The notes: generated by a model not told the origin, from the sequence alone. Counted from the first letter of the stretch, positions 1-12,819 are shown. The stretch: DNA of 64,000 bases from Clitopilus passeckerianus (GCA_944990035.1 CALYLX010000126.1:806001-870000), one strand, 5' to 3'. A program made the numbers and translations.

Positions 1-922
1 CGGTCCCATCACGGACGAGCATGCAAGAGTAACTGGGGATTTGTTGAACCAAATTCTCAGCGAACCAGCTTTCAATATCTTGCGAACACAGGAACAGCTT
101 GGGTACATTGTCTGGTGTACCGGTTGGTACTATCCGGGCAAGATCGTCAAAGGCTTGCGGATCATCGTGCAAAGTGAAAAGACACCTGGATACCTGGAGG
201 CAAGAGTGGATGCTTTCTTGGAAGCAATGAAGGCGAAGCTGGAAGAAATGAGCCAAGAAGAATTCCAGGAACATAAGGATGGACTGAAGAAGAAATGGCT
301 CGAGGCAGACAAGAATCTTGCTGAAGAATCTTCGAGGTTCATGAACGAAGTGGAATCTGGGCATTTGGACTTCCTACGGAGTAAGAGCATATCTAGCGCT
401 GGGGTTTCTATATTCACTCATATTCTTTGAACAGGCGAAAACAGCGCTAAACATCTGGACCTCGTCAATAAGGGAGACATTATACAATTTTTCCTGTCAA
501 AAGTGCATCCATCGTCACCAACCCGATCCAAGTTTTCCGTCCATTCCATCTCACAAAAACTTAAGCCAAAACGAGTGAGCTCTGCTGCCACGGAAGCTTT
601 CATCTCTTCCTTGCGACAAGCTGGCATAAAAGCGGATGAGCTCCCCTGGCAAGAGGCACTAGGAAACGAGAGCAATCCCCTCGCAAGCGACTTCACCAGT
701 TACTGGAAGCAGGTGTTAGGATCTTCCAAAGAGCATGAAGCTCTGCTTCTGAATATCCCGACATTGGTGGAGCAGCATCCAGTAGACGGCGAGGGCAAGG
801 ATGCGCCGCGTGCAGGGGCTACATATGTTGATGACCTCCATGCCTTCAGGTCCGGTTTGCAGCCATCTGTCGATCCTGGACCACTTGTTCAATGGGGAGA
901 TCTGCCTATTTCACGTTTCTAA
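1..922 (+). CDS. Insulin-degrading enzyme / Ste23-like M16 metallopeptidase, C-terminal part
   Basis: This is the 3' end of a gene that begins before the window. Two exons are visible, 1-380 and 435-922, joined across a 54 bp intron (donor GTAAGA, acceptor ACAG). The roughly 300 residues carry the hallmark of the last M16 domain: FNILRTQEQLGYIVW, then the RIIVQSEKTPGYLEARVDAF stretch. M16 peptidases of the insulysin/Ste23 group are large zinc enzymes that enclose and degrade short peptides; in yeast Ste23 also helps mature a-factor. The HxxEH zinc site lies in the N-terminal half and is off the window, so activity cannot be judged here. The tail LVQWGDLPISRF resembles the usual end of the family. 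The gene ends 325 bp before the end of the convergent CKS1 gene. Confidence 0.93.
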
Positions 923-1246
923 TCTTGACTGCTTCCCGGTAACACACGGCTAACGTAGTAGATAGACAGAATTTTTGTGGACATGATTATTTGATATATT
1001 AGAGTCGGTGGTGAAAGAATGCAGATGTAACAATAGACTAAAAGGACTCGGTCGGCAACATCCCGCACGCATGACAGCCTTGCTTAGAGTGCTTCTTGCT
1101 GACGAGATGATGAAGAAACGTCCTCGCAGACCCAGGGAATCGCGTTTATCTCTTCCTAGGGACAGCGTGTTGAGTTGGCATGACGAAGTCCCTTGCCCGC
1201 CTGAACAGAAGAACATGTGGTTCTGGCGCTGAGGCATCATGCGAAC
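923..1246. other. Intergenic spacer between convergent genes
   Basis: Only 3' untranslated sequence of the peptidase and of CKS1 is expected here. Short open frames on both strands have no recognisable motif. I see no RNA gene or repeat. Confidence 0.6.
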
Positions 1247-1629
1247 TCAGAAACAATCCTCATAAATGTAAAGGGTAGGAGGTGGCGCACCATGAACCTC
1301 GTAATGCTCCCATCCGAGGCTTTGGGTAATTCCAAAGCCTCTCCATTCTTGCTCCGCTAGCAGCCGCAAAGTTCCAGTATTATCGTCATTGTAGTACTCT
1401 TTTGGTATAAGCTTGAGGAATTGCTTGGGAAGAATGACGTGTCTGTACTCGTATTCATCGTCGGAGTAGCGGTCAGAATAGTGAATTCTGTTCATAGTCG
1501 ATATCTTGATTCAGCTCATCCGAGTCTGCAATGTACTTCATAGACCTACTTCTCGATCAAATCATCACGTTTCCGTCTCGCCTCCTCGGTAGAGCATGGG
1601 ATGAGTGGTGCAGCATCAGCAGTGGCCAT
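1247..1629 (-). CDS. CKS1: Cyclin-dependent kinase regulatory subunit CKS1/Suc1
   Basis: Two exons, 1629-1550 and 1487-1247, separated by a 62 bp intron with donor GTAGGT and acceptor ACAG, give a 106-residue protein. The core shows every Cks landmark: [20 protein letters not shown], then [30 protein letters not shown] and LGWEHYEVH. The HxPEPH hinge of many Cks proteins reads [10 protein letters not shown] here, so the beta-hinge is somewhat divergent. Cks proteins bind CDK1 and phosphothreonine sites and make the kinase processive in mitosis. The length is close to fission yeast Suc1. The N-terminus starts [12 protein letters not shown] and is fixed by the first ATG of the spliced frame. 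The gene runs divergently from the MER3 helicase, with 221 bp between start codons that probably hold both promoters. Confidence 0.95.
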
Positions 1630-1850
1630 GGTGAGTTGCGATTAAAGGCAGATGCGTGATTAAAGGGAAAGGAAGAAAAGGCTGTTTTACAAAAAGGCAA
1701 CTCGGCCCCCAGCGCTCATTGCCAGAATGATCACCTCTCATTTCGAGCACGTGCCAAACGCGTCAATGGCAGATACACGATCGCGACTTGTCACGTCACG
1801 CGGAGCCTTTTGAGTCTTCCTAACTGCTACTCTGATTCTTTGGGCCTCCA

Positions 1851-4800
1851 ATGAACACCTACGAAAACCATGTCGATGGTGCCGATGATAACTACTCCGA
1901 TTATGAGGGATATGCCGCGGAAAGCTTCGACTTTAACGCCTATGCAGTGGATGGTCCACTACAAGAAGAAATAGGTCAATATATGCGCTCATCTTGTTCC
2001 TCTTGTGAGCTTCTCTCATGACGAAAATCTGACAGTCCATTGCCTCTACAGAAACATTCTCCTCCCCCGTTCCAAGGAATTCATCAGCTTACTCGGACGT
2101 ACGCTACGAACTGCGAACTCAGCATTTTAACGCTGTTCGCAATCCGCATGAATACGATACCTACCTCAACGATTACGCTGGATACCAGGTTGACGGCGAG
2201 GGGTTTTTGAACGAGTCAGGCTATGGCATTCAAAACCCAAGTTGTATACCACGTCCTCCAAACAAATCTTCTGTCTGATTGAGGTTGCATCGCAGGTTAC
2301 ACCAACCGAATCAATCCCCACTGGGATTTTCACCAGCGAGATCTGGCGGCAGGGAATAATCAGAGTGCCCATTATCACTCAATTAGCTCCTATAGGCCCC
2401 CAATGCTCCCACACGAGCCAACCAGGACGGATGACGGTAAACCTAGCCAACCCATTGTCAAAGCAAAGGAGGGGACGGCTGGATCACTCCAGTCCGTCTC
2501 GACACTCCGTATGTTTTGGTCTATGAGGTGGATACGAATTCTGACATTAATGGGACAGCGGATGTTTACCGGGCAATCTTCAGCTTTCGCGTCTTCAACG
2601 CCATGCAATCTAAGTGCTTTGATCATGTATGCCCTTCACCTTACCGTCATCGGTCCTTGCTTGACGTTCCAGATTTTTAATTACAATGAAAACATGGTGA
2701 CGCTTCCGCACAATGAATGGTGTAGACATACTCATCATACTTCAAATTTAGGTCATCAGTGGTGTGTATATCGAATGACATTGTCTGACTAGCTGTTGAT
2801 CGTCGACTTTTCGCCCCTAGCACCGACGGGGAGTGGAAAAACAGTCTTGTTCGAACTGGCCATGATTCGGGTGATTAAGGCACCTGAAAACGTCGGAAGA
2901 ACCTGGAAATGTGTTTACATCGCACCCACAAAGGTGCAAATCCGAATAAACCGTTATGAGTTCGTTAACACCCTCTTCCACCAGGCTCTATGCTCTGAGA
3001 AGCACCGTGACTGGTCTAAAAAGTTCGAGCCGCTCGGGGTCAAGTGTAGGCCACCAGCCGCTTTAATGTAGTGCTATCAGGCTAAACCTTTCATCGAGGT
3101 TGCGAACTCACAGGCGACACCGTTTTGTTCGGTAAAGGTGCCTGGGGGGACGCGAAGAACTCTTCAATCATGTTAGTACATCTCTATTCTATCTCTTGTT
3201 TAAATATGGCTGAACTCCGGAAGAGTAACCACTGTAACTTGATGGCTTATAGGCGGTGTGGCGGAGAGCTGATTGGCTTTTTCACAGGCAGAGAAGTGGG
3301 ACAGCTTGACCCGCAATTGGTGAGCACCAGGACAAACAATGCGATCAGGCAGCTCACTTCCTACAGGGGTGATAATGCTCAGATTCTATCCTCCGTTCAC
3401 TTGTTCCTCGTGGACGAGGTTCGCCCCCCGTTATCCTGATCCTCTCAAAACATCGATTAATTTGGATATCGTCACAGGTCCATATTCTAAACGAAAACAG
3501 AGGTAGTACCCTAGAGGCCGTCGTATCTCGGATGAAATCTCGAGGATCGTCCGTACGTTTTATCCTGGTTTCCGCAACAGTTCCAAATATTGTGGATGTT
3601 GCATCATGGATCGGGAGTTCTGGGACGCCAGGGGCTCCGGCCCAGGTGCGCGAGGTAAGGGCTCACCATGGATTCACGTGTAATAAGATTTGACGGAGGA
3701 ATAGTTCGGAGAGGAATATCGGCCTTGCAAACTTACCAGGATCGTTATTGGGGTTTATCGGCCCAAGAATCAAAACGACTTTGTCTTTAACAGAACGTTG
3801 GATTACAAACTCTTTGGTGCCTTGCAACAGCATTCTGCAGGCAAACCAATCCTTGTGTTTTGTTCAACCAGAAAAGGTTGATCCTTTGCATCCATCGATA
3901 GTCACTGGTTAACTCGCATGTCACACAAATTGCAGGTGTTTCTTCTACGGCCGAACAACTTGTGAAGGAATTCATGGAAGCTGAGAAAACCCGACAAAAG
4001 CTTCCTTGGTCTCGACCAGCGAGGTTTGTTTATCACATCGTCGTCGTGTTCTTTCTGAGCAATCACCAGGGGCGAAGCAGGTGGTTTCGAAGACAAACGC
4101 GTCGCAGGTGGGCGATAGTTGTACAGGACTAGACCATACTACTCATCCTTTCTTAGATTTTGCCTCATTTGGTATCGGCATTCACCATGCTGGTCTCTCG
4201 CCTGTCGACCGAAGACAAGTCGAAGATCTCTACTTGAAGAAAGTTCTTAGAGTTGTGGTTGCCACCTCTGTAAGGGCACTGGATTTCCTATGCTTATGTT
4301 TGCTCACTATTCCGCTATAGACATTGGCTGTTGGCGTCAATCTTCGTGAGCATATCGTATCTATCCGTAGGGGGGTATATAAATGCATCTTCCTCCGTAG
4401 CTGCGCACCTTGTTGTCATCAAGGGAGTTCAAACCTATCAGAATAACGCTTCAGTGGAATATTCGGATCTCGATATAATGCAAATGCTTGGTCGAGCGGT
4501 GCGTGTTCGGTCTCCCAAGAATACCTCCCATGTTCGATAACAAACATTCTCAGGGGAGGCCACAATTTGGTTCGTGATTATACGGCGCGATATACCTGTG
4601 TCTCTTACCTTCACGAAGATAAGGATGGGGTTGCCCTCATCCTCTGCGAAGAGCAGCTCGAGAACAAGTACCGGGCGTTAGTCCAGGGGAAGACCATCTT
4701 GGAAAGCTCTCTGCATGCCAACCTCTCAGAACACCTTAACTCTGAAGTTGGGCTAGGTACAATAACCAGCGTGAATTCAGCTAAAGATTGGTTGCGAGGT

Positions 4801-7800
4801 TCCTTCATGTTCCAACGCATCCAGAAGAATCCGGGGCATTACTGTATCAATAAGGACGAAGGCCAAAGCTGGGAGGAACGAGTAGATGAACTTGTTATGG
4901 AGAGCTTGGCCCAACTCAGAACCGATAAGCTCCTCGAAGGAGGTGAAGACGTCGGTGATGCCTTACATTCGACCGAGTATGGTGATATCATGAGCAAGGT
5001 CGGTACGCTCATCCGTTCTCTGCAAGGGTGGATTTACATTTCATGTCTAGTTTTACATTCGCCAGACGACGGTAAATTTTGGAGCACTCATCTGTGCACT
5101 CGGATTGATCCGCGAGCAGATGTCAATGATTCTCGCTCTCCCAGAAAGCCCAACCCTTCGGGAACTTGTATGTCTCCACGTCATATAGCAAGGTAGAGTC
5201 ACGGAACTCACTCTTACGACAGTTGGAGATGCTCTCTGCCGCAGAAGAGTAGCCAACTATGACTTCCCAATCCCATCATACTTCTAAACAGTTTTCGCAG
5301 GTTTCACGACGTCAAACTGAGGTCGAGGTCTTCTGAAAAAACGGTCGGTTTCGGCAGTCTTCACCACGCCTCAGAGGTTTCATCGTCTGCCTAGGTTCTG
5401 ACCAAACTCCGCAAGCACACCGATATCAGATATGAGATGTTGAAGATTGAGAAGTCAGCAGACAAAGTGTTTCTACTGACTCAAGTGAGTCCCCTTCAGT
5501 CATAGGTGTCCCTCTTGACATTTTCCTAGGCGGTTTTGAGTGGAATCCCTCTAAACGCTGCGGAGTACAGGAGTGGTGATAGCCAACTGCACCTAGAAGC
5601 ACTGAGTATTTTCCGGCACAGCTCCAGGATAGCGAGGGGTATGCAGACTATCGATACTGTCTTCCCTCCTGACCGCCATCGTTCCAGCACTCGCAGAGGT
5701 TGGTATTGCTAAGTCCAACGCCACCCTCATCAAAAATGGCCTGGAGCTGTAAGCTCTTACACAATCTCACGTCGTATACGTTTACTCACCAGAAATTTGT
5801 AGTGTTAGATGTCTAACTGCAAAGGCCTGGGAAGATCGACCCGTGGTACTACGCCAGATTGGTGGAATTGGAGAGAAATCGTTAGTCCTCTTTCCTCATG
5901 AATCCTCCTGAGATTTGTGAGATAACATCACCCTTACTGTAGGTTGATGGTACGCTAAGCACCTCGGAATTTCATAAATGTGGACCTACTAAGCTTTACA
6001 GCTGCTTGCCGAACACGGAATCACCTCTATAGACAAGCTCCGGAACCAGAACCCTCAGAGAATTGAAGTGGTGAGTCGAGCCTGCTCAACCTCGCCCAGT
6101 CCGCATCTGATCTTTCATTCAAAGCTTCTGAACCGAAATTCACCCTTTGGTTTAGAGGTTCTCGCAGCAGCCAGAGAACTGCCTCATTACACCCTTTCAG
6201 TGAATCAGACCGAAGTGCGTTCAAGTGGGGGAATAGGTCCAGTCGAAGTCGACTTGGCTATAGAATGTGGACTTTTGAACTCGGAGAACAGCAAGAGAGG
6301 ATCCAAGACTAAGAAGCAAAAGTTACACAAATTCAGCATGACTGCAGTGCTGACGCTCACGTCGGACATGGCGTTGGTGGACTTTCGACGAATCCCGTGC
6401 GTAGTTTTGCTTGTCTCATTTGTTTTCCCGGCTCAGATCACCCCTCGCAGGACAAAGGCGTTGAAACAAACCAAGACCTTCAGCGTGAGCGCCGAGTTAA
6501 CGAAGCCTAGCCAAAGCATAACGGTGTTCATATGCGCTGTATGTTCATCCAGAAGCCCTCCCTCCTTCCCTTCTCACGCTCCCATTTACAGGAGTCCATT
6601 GCGGGAGTGACTGTCGTAAAAACCCTACGACCGACTGTCGCCGCGGATGAGTACCCGACCATGAACACCAGACCACCCACGTCCACTGTGAGTTGAGCTC
6701 CAGAGTTAGAGATTCAGGCCTTGACTTCAGTCGACAGGAGTTTGATCTGGCAGGACTAGAGGACGATCCCGATTTCTGGAATATGGAGCTCGACAAGAGC
6801 GAGGAGAAGGTTCAGATTCGTGACCTCACAGGTGCACGTAAGCCCCTTCTTCTCATCTATGTCACCTACATGGTTCGAATCTGCGCAGGACCAAGGCGTG
6901 GGGCCCAGTCAGCAACATTTAACGCAATGCCAAACTGCGATCCAACCCCGCCCCAGAAATCATCTCCAAAGAAGCTTCCGAATGGCCGCTTTGCGTATGG
7001 AACGATGGCTTGTAGCGATTGGTATTGAGCTAATTCTTCTTCAGATGCAACCACCCTTGCCGCGACAAAACGAAATGCCGACACATGTGGTTGGTGTAGT
7101 GTTACAAGACCCTATCATGTCTCAAACTAATGATTTTCAAGTTGTCGAGATGGCCTTCCTGGCCCACCCTTGCCCTCAAAAAAGAAAACCCTAGCCGATG
7201 AGTCAACATTGAAAGCCCAGGGCAAGGCATCTCCAACCAAAGTCAAAGCGGCCGGGAAAGAGAAACCTATAGACAATCGCTTGGGGAAGTTAGACGACCT
7301 GCACCAGACCACCAATGTACGAAGTAACATCCAACTATCACTTGGGCGCCGCTTGAAAATTGAGTCTGGGCTTCCAACGCGGAGGAAGGAACCCCTCCCT
7401 AGTTTTGATGTCGAATTTACTGACCTTGGGAACACGGCGAGGCTTACAGACGGTCCAGTTGCTCCGCAGGAAACCAAGGTTCAGAGTGGCTTCGAAGAAG
7501 ACGATCTTCCCGAGGCACATGACCTCCTCAAACTAGTCTCGCAGCCATCCCCGCAATCGGTGCGGGCCTTCTCGGATTCTGACGATGCCTCGAACATGAT
7601 TATGGCCGATACTCAATCCTGGCACCTAAGTCAGAGTCAGCCGCTTGAAGACGATACTCAGGGTGGCGCTGGAGCTTCCTTCTGTCGTACAAGCCCAAAG
7701 AACCCAAAACGCCATCTGAGTCCTTTTGTCCTGGAATCTCCAAGAAAGAGGAGCAGAGTCGAACCTCAAACGGATACTCATGACGCGGAGCCGGACGTTC

Positions 7801-8090
7801 TTTTGGATTGTCACACTAGGGCCATTGTTCCTCTCTTTCTGAACCCTTGTAACGACGAGGAAGACAGTGACTACACAATGTACGATGAGCTTCAGACGCC
7901 TTACTCTCCCGATTCGGCTTCCTGGAAGAACATACGTGGGCAAAGCATCGAAAGGACGAAGGAGGCGGCTTTAATCCAGGACAGCTGCAAGGAGACGAAG
8001 GAGGAATCCTTGCCATCCGACCCCAGTTCAGAAGACGAGTTCGATGAACTTGATGCTTTCCTTAATAGCAATGCAGTAGAAATTGTCTGA
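1851..8090 (+). CDS. MER3: Meiotic Ski2-like DNA helicase MER3/HFM1
   Basis: This is a heavily interrupted gene with roughly 20 or more introns of about 50-65 bp. It encodes a superfamily-2 helicase of the Mer3/Hfm1 family, which stabilises recombination intermediates and promotes class I meiotic crossovers. Motifs in order are: Walker A APTGSGKT at about 2820; ELTGDT at 3107-3124; [13 protein letters not shown] at 3228-3317; DEVH across the intron near 3420; VLVFC-type motif [11 protein letters not shown] near 3850; [12 protein letters not shown] near 4180; [17 protein letters not shown] at 4321-4433; and LGRAGRPQF at 4490-4569. A Sec63-like region follows to about 6.4 kb. Near 7.05 kb a cysteine cluster [15 protein letters not shown] matches the zinc site typical of Hfm1. 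The last exon is a low-complexity acidic tail. Two coding exons are only 10 and 16 nt. All frames could be joined through the motor core, so the gene looks intact; exact exons in 5.2-7.1 kb are less sure. Confidence 0.92.
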
Positions 8091-8162
8091 CGACCAGGGC
8101 CTTGATAGGATTATGCATTAAATAGGAAATTACGTGTGCAAGTCTAATTATAAGCAATATCA

Positions 8163-9651
8163 TCATGGGTTATCGTTTTGGGTTGGGTCCGTGAAGATAC
8201 GCAGAGATTGGGCAAACCGGTCATCCCAGACTGGCGGACTACTTGGTTTGATAAGCTCCCATCCAGCAGCATCGCGACGCCATCGCTTCTCCTTGTTCAT
8301 CCTCTCAGCACGTAACTCGACTTCAGTCGGAGGAGGATTGGCAACTTCATCCTTGGTAGGTTCCCGTGTCCCTCGCATGAGGGCCCGGGCTGTTGCCAAC
8401 TTCTCTGGCAATTTCTTATAGTACGCCGCCCTTGCCTCCTCGATGTCCGACACTGTTTTACGCAAGGAGTTCTTGAAATAGTACTCTGCTTCTTTGTCGA
8501 AACCTAGATCTCCCTGACTTCCTTCTGTATCATGTTGCTCACTGGTCTCTTGGAACAACGTTGTGTGTGCGGTGCTTGTGGGAGGAATTATTGGCCGGGT
8601 TTCGTTCTTGAGTAGGCGGTAGCCTGCCTCGGCTCCAGCACGGACCTTATGGCGCTGGTTGAACCAGTCCCAGATCATGAGCGGAATTTGCTTGAAACCG
8701 ATATAGTCCGTATATGGAACGAGGAGCAAGGGTGGGGTTGGGGGGATTGTGGCTGGAACATCTGCCTTCGCCGAGGGGGATACAAGGAATATGTTTTCAA
8801 GCGGAGGTTCGGGGGAAGAAACGGGTGTAGGTATGGTTTCTAGCTCTGCAGAAGGTTGCGCTGGATCCGCATCCAACTCCCCGTTGATACCAACAGGCTC
8901 GTCAGTTTCGTCGAATCGACTGTCCATATCGAGCTGATGGGAGAGTAACTCGTCTCGGTCAATCTTCTCAGTTGTTTCGGTCCATCCCTTATGCATCCCA
9001 GCCAAGAACTCCTTGAATGCTGGTCGACCGATAATAACAATTCCGCCTTCCAACCGATGCTTGCGCAGGTCGGCTAATGTCCTCTTTGCAACGTTAGCCC
9101 CTTGGAGTTCAGGGCTTTCCTCGAGTCCAGCATCCTGACGTCTGCGAGCCTTTAGTTCGTCGCTGATCCGGTCGACGAGATCACCAGTGCGTTTGCCAGT
9201 GGCCATGTCGTAGTCCACAGCACCAGCAACGAGGATAGGCTGAAAAAGACCGTGAGCGAACGGAAATATTGAAGCCAGACGTCGCACTAACCTTGACGTA
9301 CTTGCGAAAGTACTTCATGCCTTGGTCATAGTCCTCGTCTCCAGGCCATTTACTGGCATAGACCGTCACTCTACGTGGCCACTCCAGAGGGTGCAATGGC
9401 TCCTCTGCCTGGTGCTTCACGAGATCAACATAATGCTGGCGGATCTTCTTGCATTGTTTGCGGTCATAGACATAGTAGCCAACGATACTGGATACCACGG
9501 ACAGAAATATGAGGGTATTTCGTGACGGTAGCTTGGGTTTCTTCTCCAACCACGATGTTGGTATGCCAGTGTACCGTAGAGCGGTTTGAAATCCAGATAG
9601 CTGTTTCTTCACAGGTTCTGCGAGAGGCTTTGTGGCATTTTCGGTGCTCAT
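8163..9651 (-). CDS. TIM54: Mitochondrial inner-membrane translocase subunit Tim54
   Basis: Two exons, 9651-9292 and 9239-8163, joined across a 52 bp intron (donor GTTAGT), give 478 residues. The N-terminal part has TGIPTSWLEKKPKLPSRN followed by a membrane segment around LIFLSVVSSIVGYYVY, then RRVTVYASKWPGDEDYDQG and a PILVAGAVDYD strand, the pattern of Tim54. The middle (about residues 250-290) is acidic and Pro/Ser-rich, and the C-terminal third is basic and helical with the YYKKLPEKLATAR segment. In yeast, Tim54 is part of the TIM22 complex that inserts carrier proteins into the inner membrane, and it helps assemble Yme1. There is no classical cleavable presequence, as expected for the family. 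The stop lies 72 bp from the end of MER3, so the two genes converge. Confidence 0.9.
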
Positions 9652-9833
9652 AACAGACTGAAGAGGTGACAGTTATGGACGACGCGCCCCGTTCCCGTTT
9701 CGGTAGACCGCTGCGAAAACTGCTGATCGGCCAGCTCCGAGTATCCGCTTGTAGCACAAAATAGTTTTAGATGAGGAAAAGTCGATAGCATGTACATAGT
9801 GGTACAGGGTGTTGAAAATATAAGGTAAATACA

Positions 9834-11858
9834 CTAATCATCTTCTGCTGCCCGCTCCAACTGCTGTCGCTTTCGAGCTCCAGACCTGAATAAAAGCCTT
9901 TAGTCAACTGAGCCTATGTAGCAAGAGCGCACAAGTACTCACACTCCTGTGTCAAGACCCCTCTTCTTGCCAGTCTTTGCTTCGTCCAAGAATTGGTTGA
10001 CACCGAAAACATCTCCAGTATCTTTCTCGAACTGAACGGGCCCTTCGCGAATTTCCTGTTCTGAGGCACCCTCGAAGCCAACTTTGGGCTGTCCAAGACT
10101 GAATCTATCGTTGTCCAGAGCACGGCTGATACCTTCGTCAGTTCCTCCACCGAAGGACTCGTCATTGCCTTCAGTGATGTTGCCTCGTGCTGAATAGATG
10201 GCGGCGGCAGCTGTAGATCCATGGAAGAGCGGTCGGTCATACAAACTGTACGATTCGTCATCGCCGAAGTTGCCTGACAGCGACTCCTGGTTGAACAGCC
10301 GTGAGTCAAGCATAGATTCCTTCGACATCGTTGGTTTTGCAAGGCCAAGAGCAATCTTCTCGGATATGTCACGATTCTGTTTCCTTGCCAATTGCTTCGC
10401 TCGCTGCTCTTGACCCATATTGTTCATGCGCATTTCTCGTTCTCGTTCCCTGCGCTTCTCCGCCCTCATCTTCTCTCGAATGGCGGCAGCCTCCTCATCT
10501 TCCTCGCTGCCATCATCATCTCGCTCTCGCTCAGGTTCCGATTCTGCCTCACTTTCGCTGCCACTGTCGCTTCCGTAGGCAGCTAAACTAGACTTCATGG
10601 CGGCCTGACTCTGAACGGATGGTTTTGGTGCAACGCCACCACGTTCCTCCCGAGCACGCTGGGCCAACATACGAAGATTTTCTTCCTTGGCTTCCCGCTC
10701 CTTCTGAGCAAGTTTCTGTTGCATGAGCGAGCGCTGACGAACTTCCTCTCTTGCATGGCGATCAGCAACAAACAATGCCTCGGAGAACTTAGCAAAGTTG
10801 TCATTGATGTGGACCTGTTGCAAGATCATTAGTCTCGGCTCAAATCACCTGACGGTATGTTCACTTACATCCTGCAAGCCTCGTCCATCTGCAGCAAGAC
10901 GTTTGTCAAGAGGAATAGTGAAACCCTTGTTGTTCTTCCAGTTGGAGATGCAAGGAGGAATCATCCACTCTTTCTGTTCTGCAGCTGTAGCCTTCCTTGG
11001 AGGACTTCTTAAGACTGGAGGCGGGGGGCTAGGGGGCCCCCTAGGGATCTTCTTGTGCTTGAATCGTGGGGGTTCCAATGGGTCTTCGACGACGTCAGTC
11101 ATCTTTATAATCCTCTGCTTGAGTGCCGAGGAGTCGCCCTGCTGGCCAGGAGTATAACGGATGAATGAAGTTTTGCCTTGGCTATCGGGGACATTCTTCG
11201 GTTGTGCAGCCTTAATTTTGCCGTTGACCAGCTTTTCGAGTGCAAGCCTAGTTTTCTCCGTAGTTTCCTGAACTTCGTCTTCGCTTGGTCTCTCCATGGT
11301 ACGCTCTGAGTCGTCAAGATCCTTGCGTTGATGGAGGGGCACAAGGTCCTTGAACTGTGATTGTACAATCTTGCCTGGCCGTTGTCCTTGGTGCGCAATA
11401 GCGTCGTAGCGAACATTGCCCTCATTATCAACTTGGAGTGCGAGGGTATTGCCCGAGGAAGCCTGTTCTGAATGAGAAACTGGTCAAAGAAGATTAGAGG
11501 GGACTGCAACAGACCTTTTTACGACCCATATCAAGGGGATATTGCGCGACATGACATTCCGGGAATGCACCACCATCACCTGAGAATAATGGTGAGACAC
11601 TTAAGGCAGACCCTCGACTAGGCCAAACGTACCAAAGTCTTCCTGTGATGTTGGCTTCCACCCTTTGCGCTGGCCATAAGGAGGCCGCACCTGCCTTGAA
11701 ATGACGGCTTGAGATGGTGCGGCGGGGGTCACAACATCGTCCTCGTCGTCAGAAACAGAAGATGCATGGAGCGGTTGAGGTAGTAGACTGTAAAATTAAG
11801 TTATCATTGCTTCATTAACATCGTCAGTCAACACTCACGCAGCAAGAGCCGTCGCCAT
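9834..11858 (-). CDS. PRP45: SNW1/SKIP pre-mRNA splicing factor (Prp45)
   Basis: The start MATALAA lies at 11858 and the stop at 9834; four or more introns interrupt the gene. The SNW signature block is complete: RPPYGQRKGWKP, GDGGAFPECHVAQYPLDMG, IPPCISNWKNNKGFTIPLDK and RLAADGRGLQDV. This is followed by the long basic/acidic helical region with RAREERGG and KMRAEKRREREREMRMNNMG. The C-terminus keeps KPTMSKESMLDSRLFNQESL, SGNFGDDESYSLYDRPLF and a final VNQFLDEAKTGKKRGLD. SNW/Prp45 proteins are core NineTeen-associated components of the activated spliceosome and also act as transcription co-regulators. The first exon is very short (20 coding bases). The gene is divergent from the coiled-coil gene at 11998 with only 139 bp between starts. 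Confidence 0.95.
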
Positions 11859-11997
11859 TTTAGTGCTCAAAGCCGTCAAGGTCGTTCGTAAAGATGAGGT
11901 TTGCTCGGTGTGCTTACGTGATGCAGTGTTGGCGGTCCATGGATGACTAATCCCCACTTTTTCCTCCTTTGTGCGGCCACTGTAGGCTTGAACTTGA

Positions 11998-12819
11998 ATG
12001 CCACCCAAGCCAACGCCTGCTGGGACTTGCATACAAACCCAAGCTGACAGAATAATCTCTCTTATCAGTCATGAAGTCTCAAAGGCTGTATCTGCTACCA
12101 GAGATCAGGCTCTACTAGAGTTTCAGAAGGACATGAAACCCATAATCGAGGCCGCCTATAACACAGGAAAAGCAGAGGCCGAAGCCACGATCGCTGGGGC
12201 GCCACGAGCAGGCAGCAACGAGTACAGAGGCGAGAGCTCTGCCAGCCAACCAACTGCCCTTCAAAAGCAGCCGTGCGCCGATGCAGGCTTTCTCCCTCCC
12301 AATACAATCACAAGCGGGGAAGATGCCCGAGCATCGCAGCAACTTAGCCGTCTCCACGCTTCGCTGACGGAATTTGGTATATCCGTTTCTGAAACTGGAG
12401 ACTGCTTGCGATTCGAGACCACCTCGGCGTGGAACACGGTTCTCAGTGATCTCGGCATCACTAACGTTCACAATCTGCGAGAAGTTCTGGATGCGGTCTC
12501 TACAAGACTTCGAAGCGAACGCCAACAGATCACTGAATTACGCAAGCAGGTGCGTTCGCGAGACCAGGAGCTTCATGAGTTTACGGGTCAAATCAATACG
12601 CTTCAACGAGAAAGAAACATGCTGCTCAATATGATGAAATTCTCGACGCTGACGACTTCCTCAAACCCTGACACAAATCACCTGCCGAAAGAACTTGCAG
12701 ATTTGGCAGTCTTGCACCTTCCTATGGACATGGTTGAGGTGTCTGAGGACCCATCCGACCCTGCTTCCTCCCCCGCGTGTCAACACCCTGGCAAGAGTCA
12801 AAACGTCCCAATGGGATAA
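11998..12819 (+). CDS. Uncharacterised coiled-coil protein
   Basis: This is a single open frame of 273 residues with no intron evident. I do not recognise the family. Residues about 15-60 are helical and charged. The middle is Ser/Ala-rich. Residues about 110-170 read like a small folded unit (ARASQQLSRLHASLTEFG, then LRFETTSAWNTVLSDLGI). About 170-215 is a heptad-rich coiled coil (RLRSERQQITELRKQVRSRD). The end is Pro/Ser-rich and acidic. There is no signal peptide or membrane segment. Codon use and the lack of stops over 820 bp, together with the shared promoter with SNW1, argue that it is real. The first in-frame ATG was taken as start; an upstream exon cannot be excluded. No function can be assigned. 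Confidence 0.6.
   Translation: MPPKPTPAGTCIQTQADRIISLISHEVSKAVSATRDQALLEFQKDMKPIIEAAYNTGKAEAEATIAGAPRAGSNEYRGESSASQPTALQKQPCADAGFLPPNTITSGEDARASQQLSRLHASLTEFGISVSETGDCLRFETTSAWNTVLSDLGITNVHNLREVLDAVSTRLRSERQQITELRKQVRSRDQELHEFTGQINTLQRERNMLLNMMKFSTLTTSSNPDTNHLPKELADLAVLHLPMDMVEVSEDPSDPASSPACQHPGKSQNVPMG

Noticed and set aside
1851..8090. Broken-looking helicase frames that could suggest a MER3 pseudogene
   Set aside because: All motor motifs can be joined in frame using GT-AG introns of 49-65 bp, including two very short exons, so the gene is interrupted but not broken through the core.
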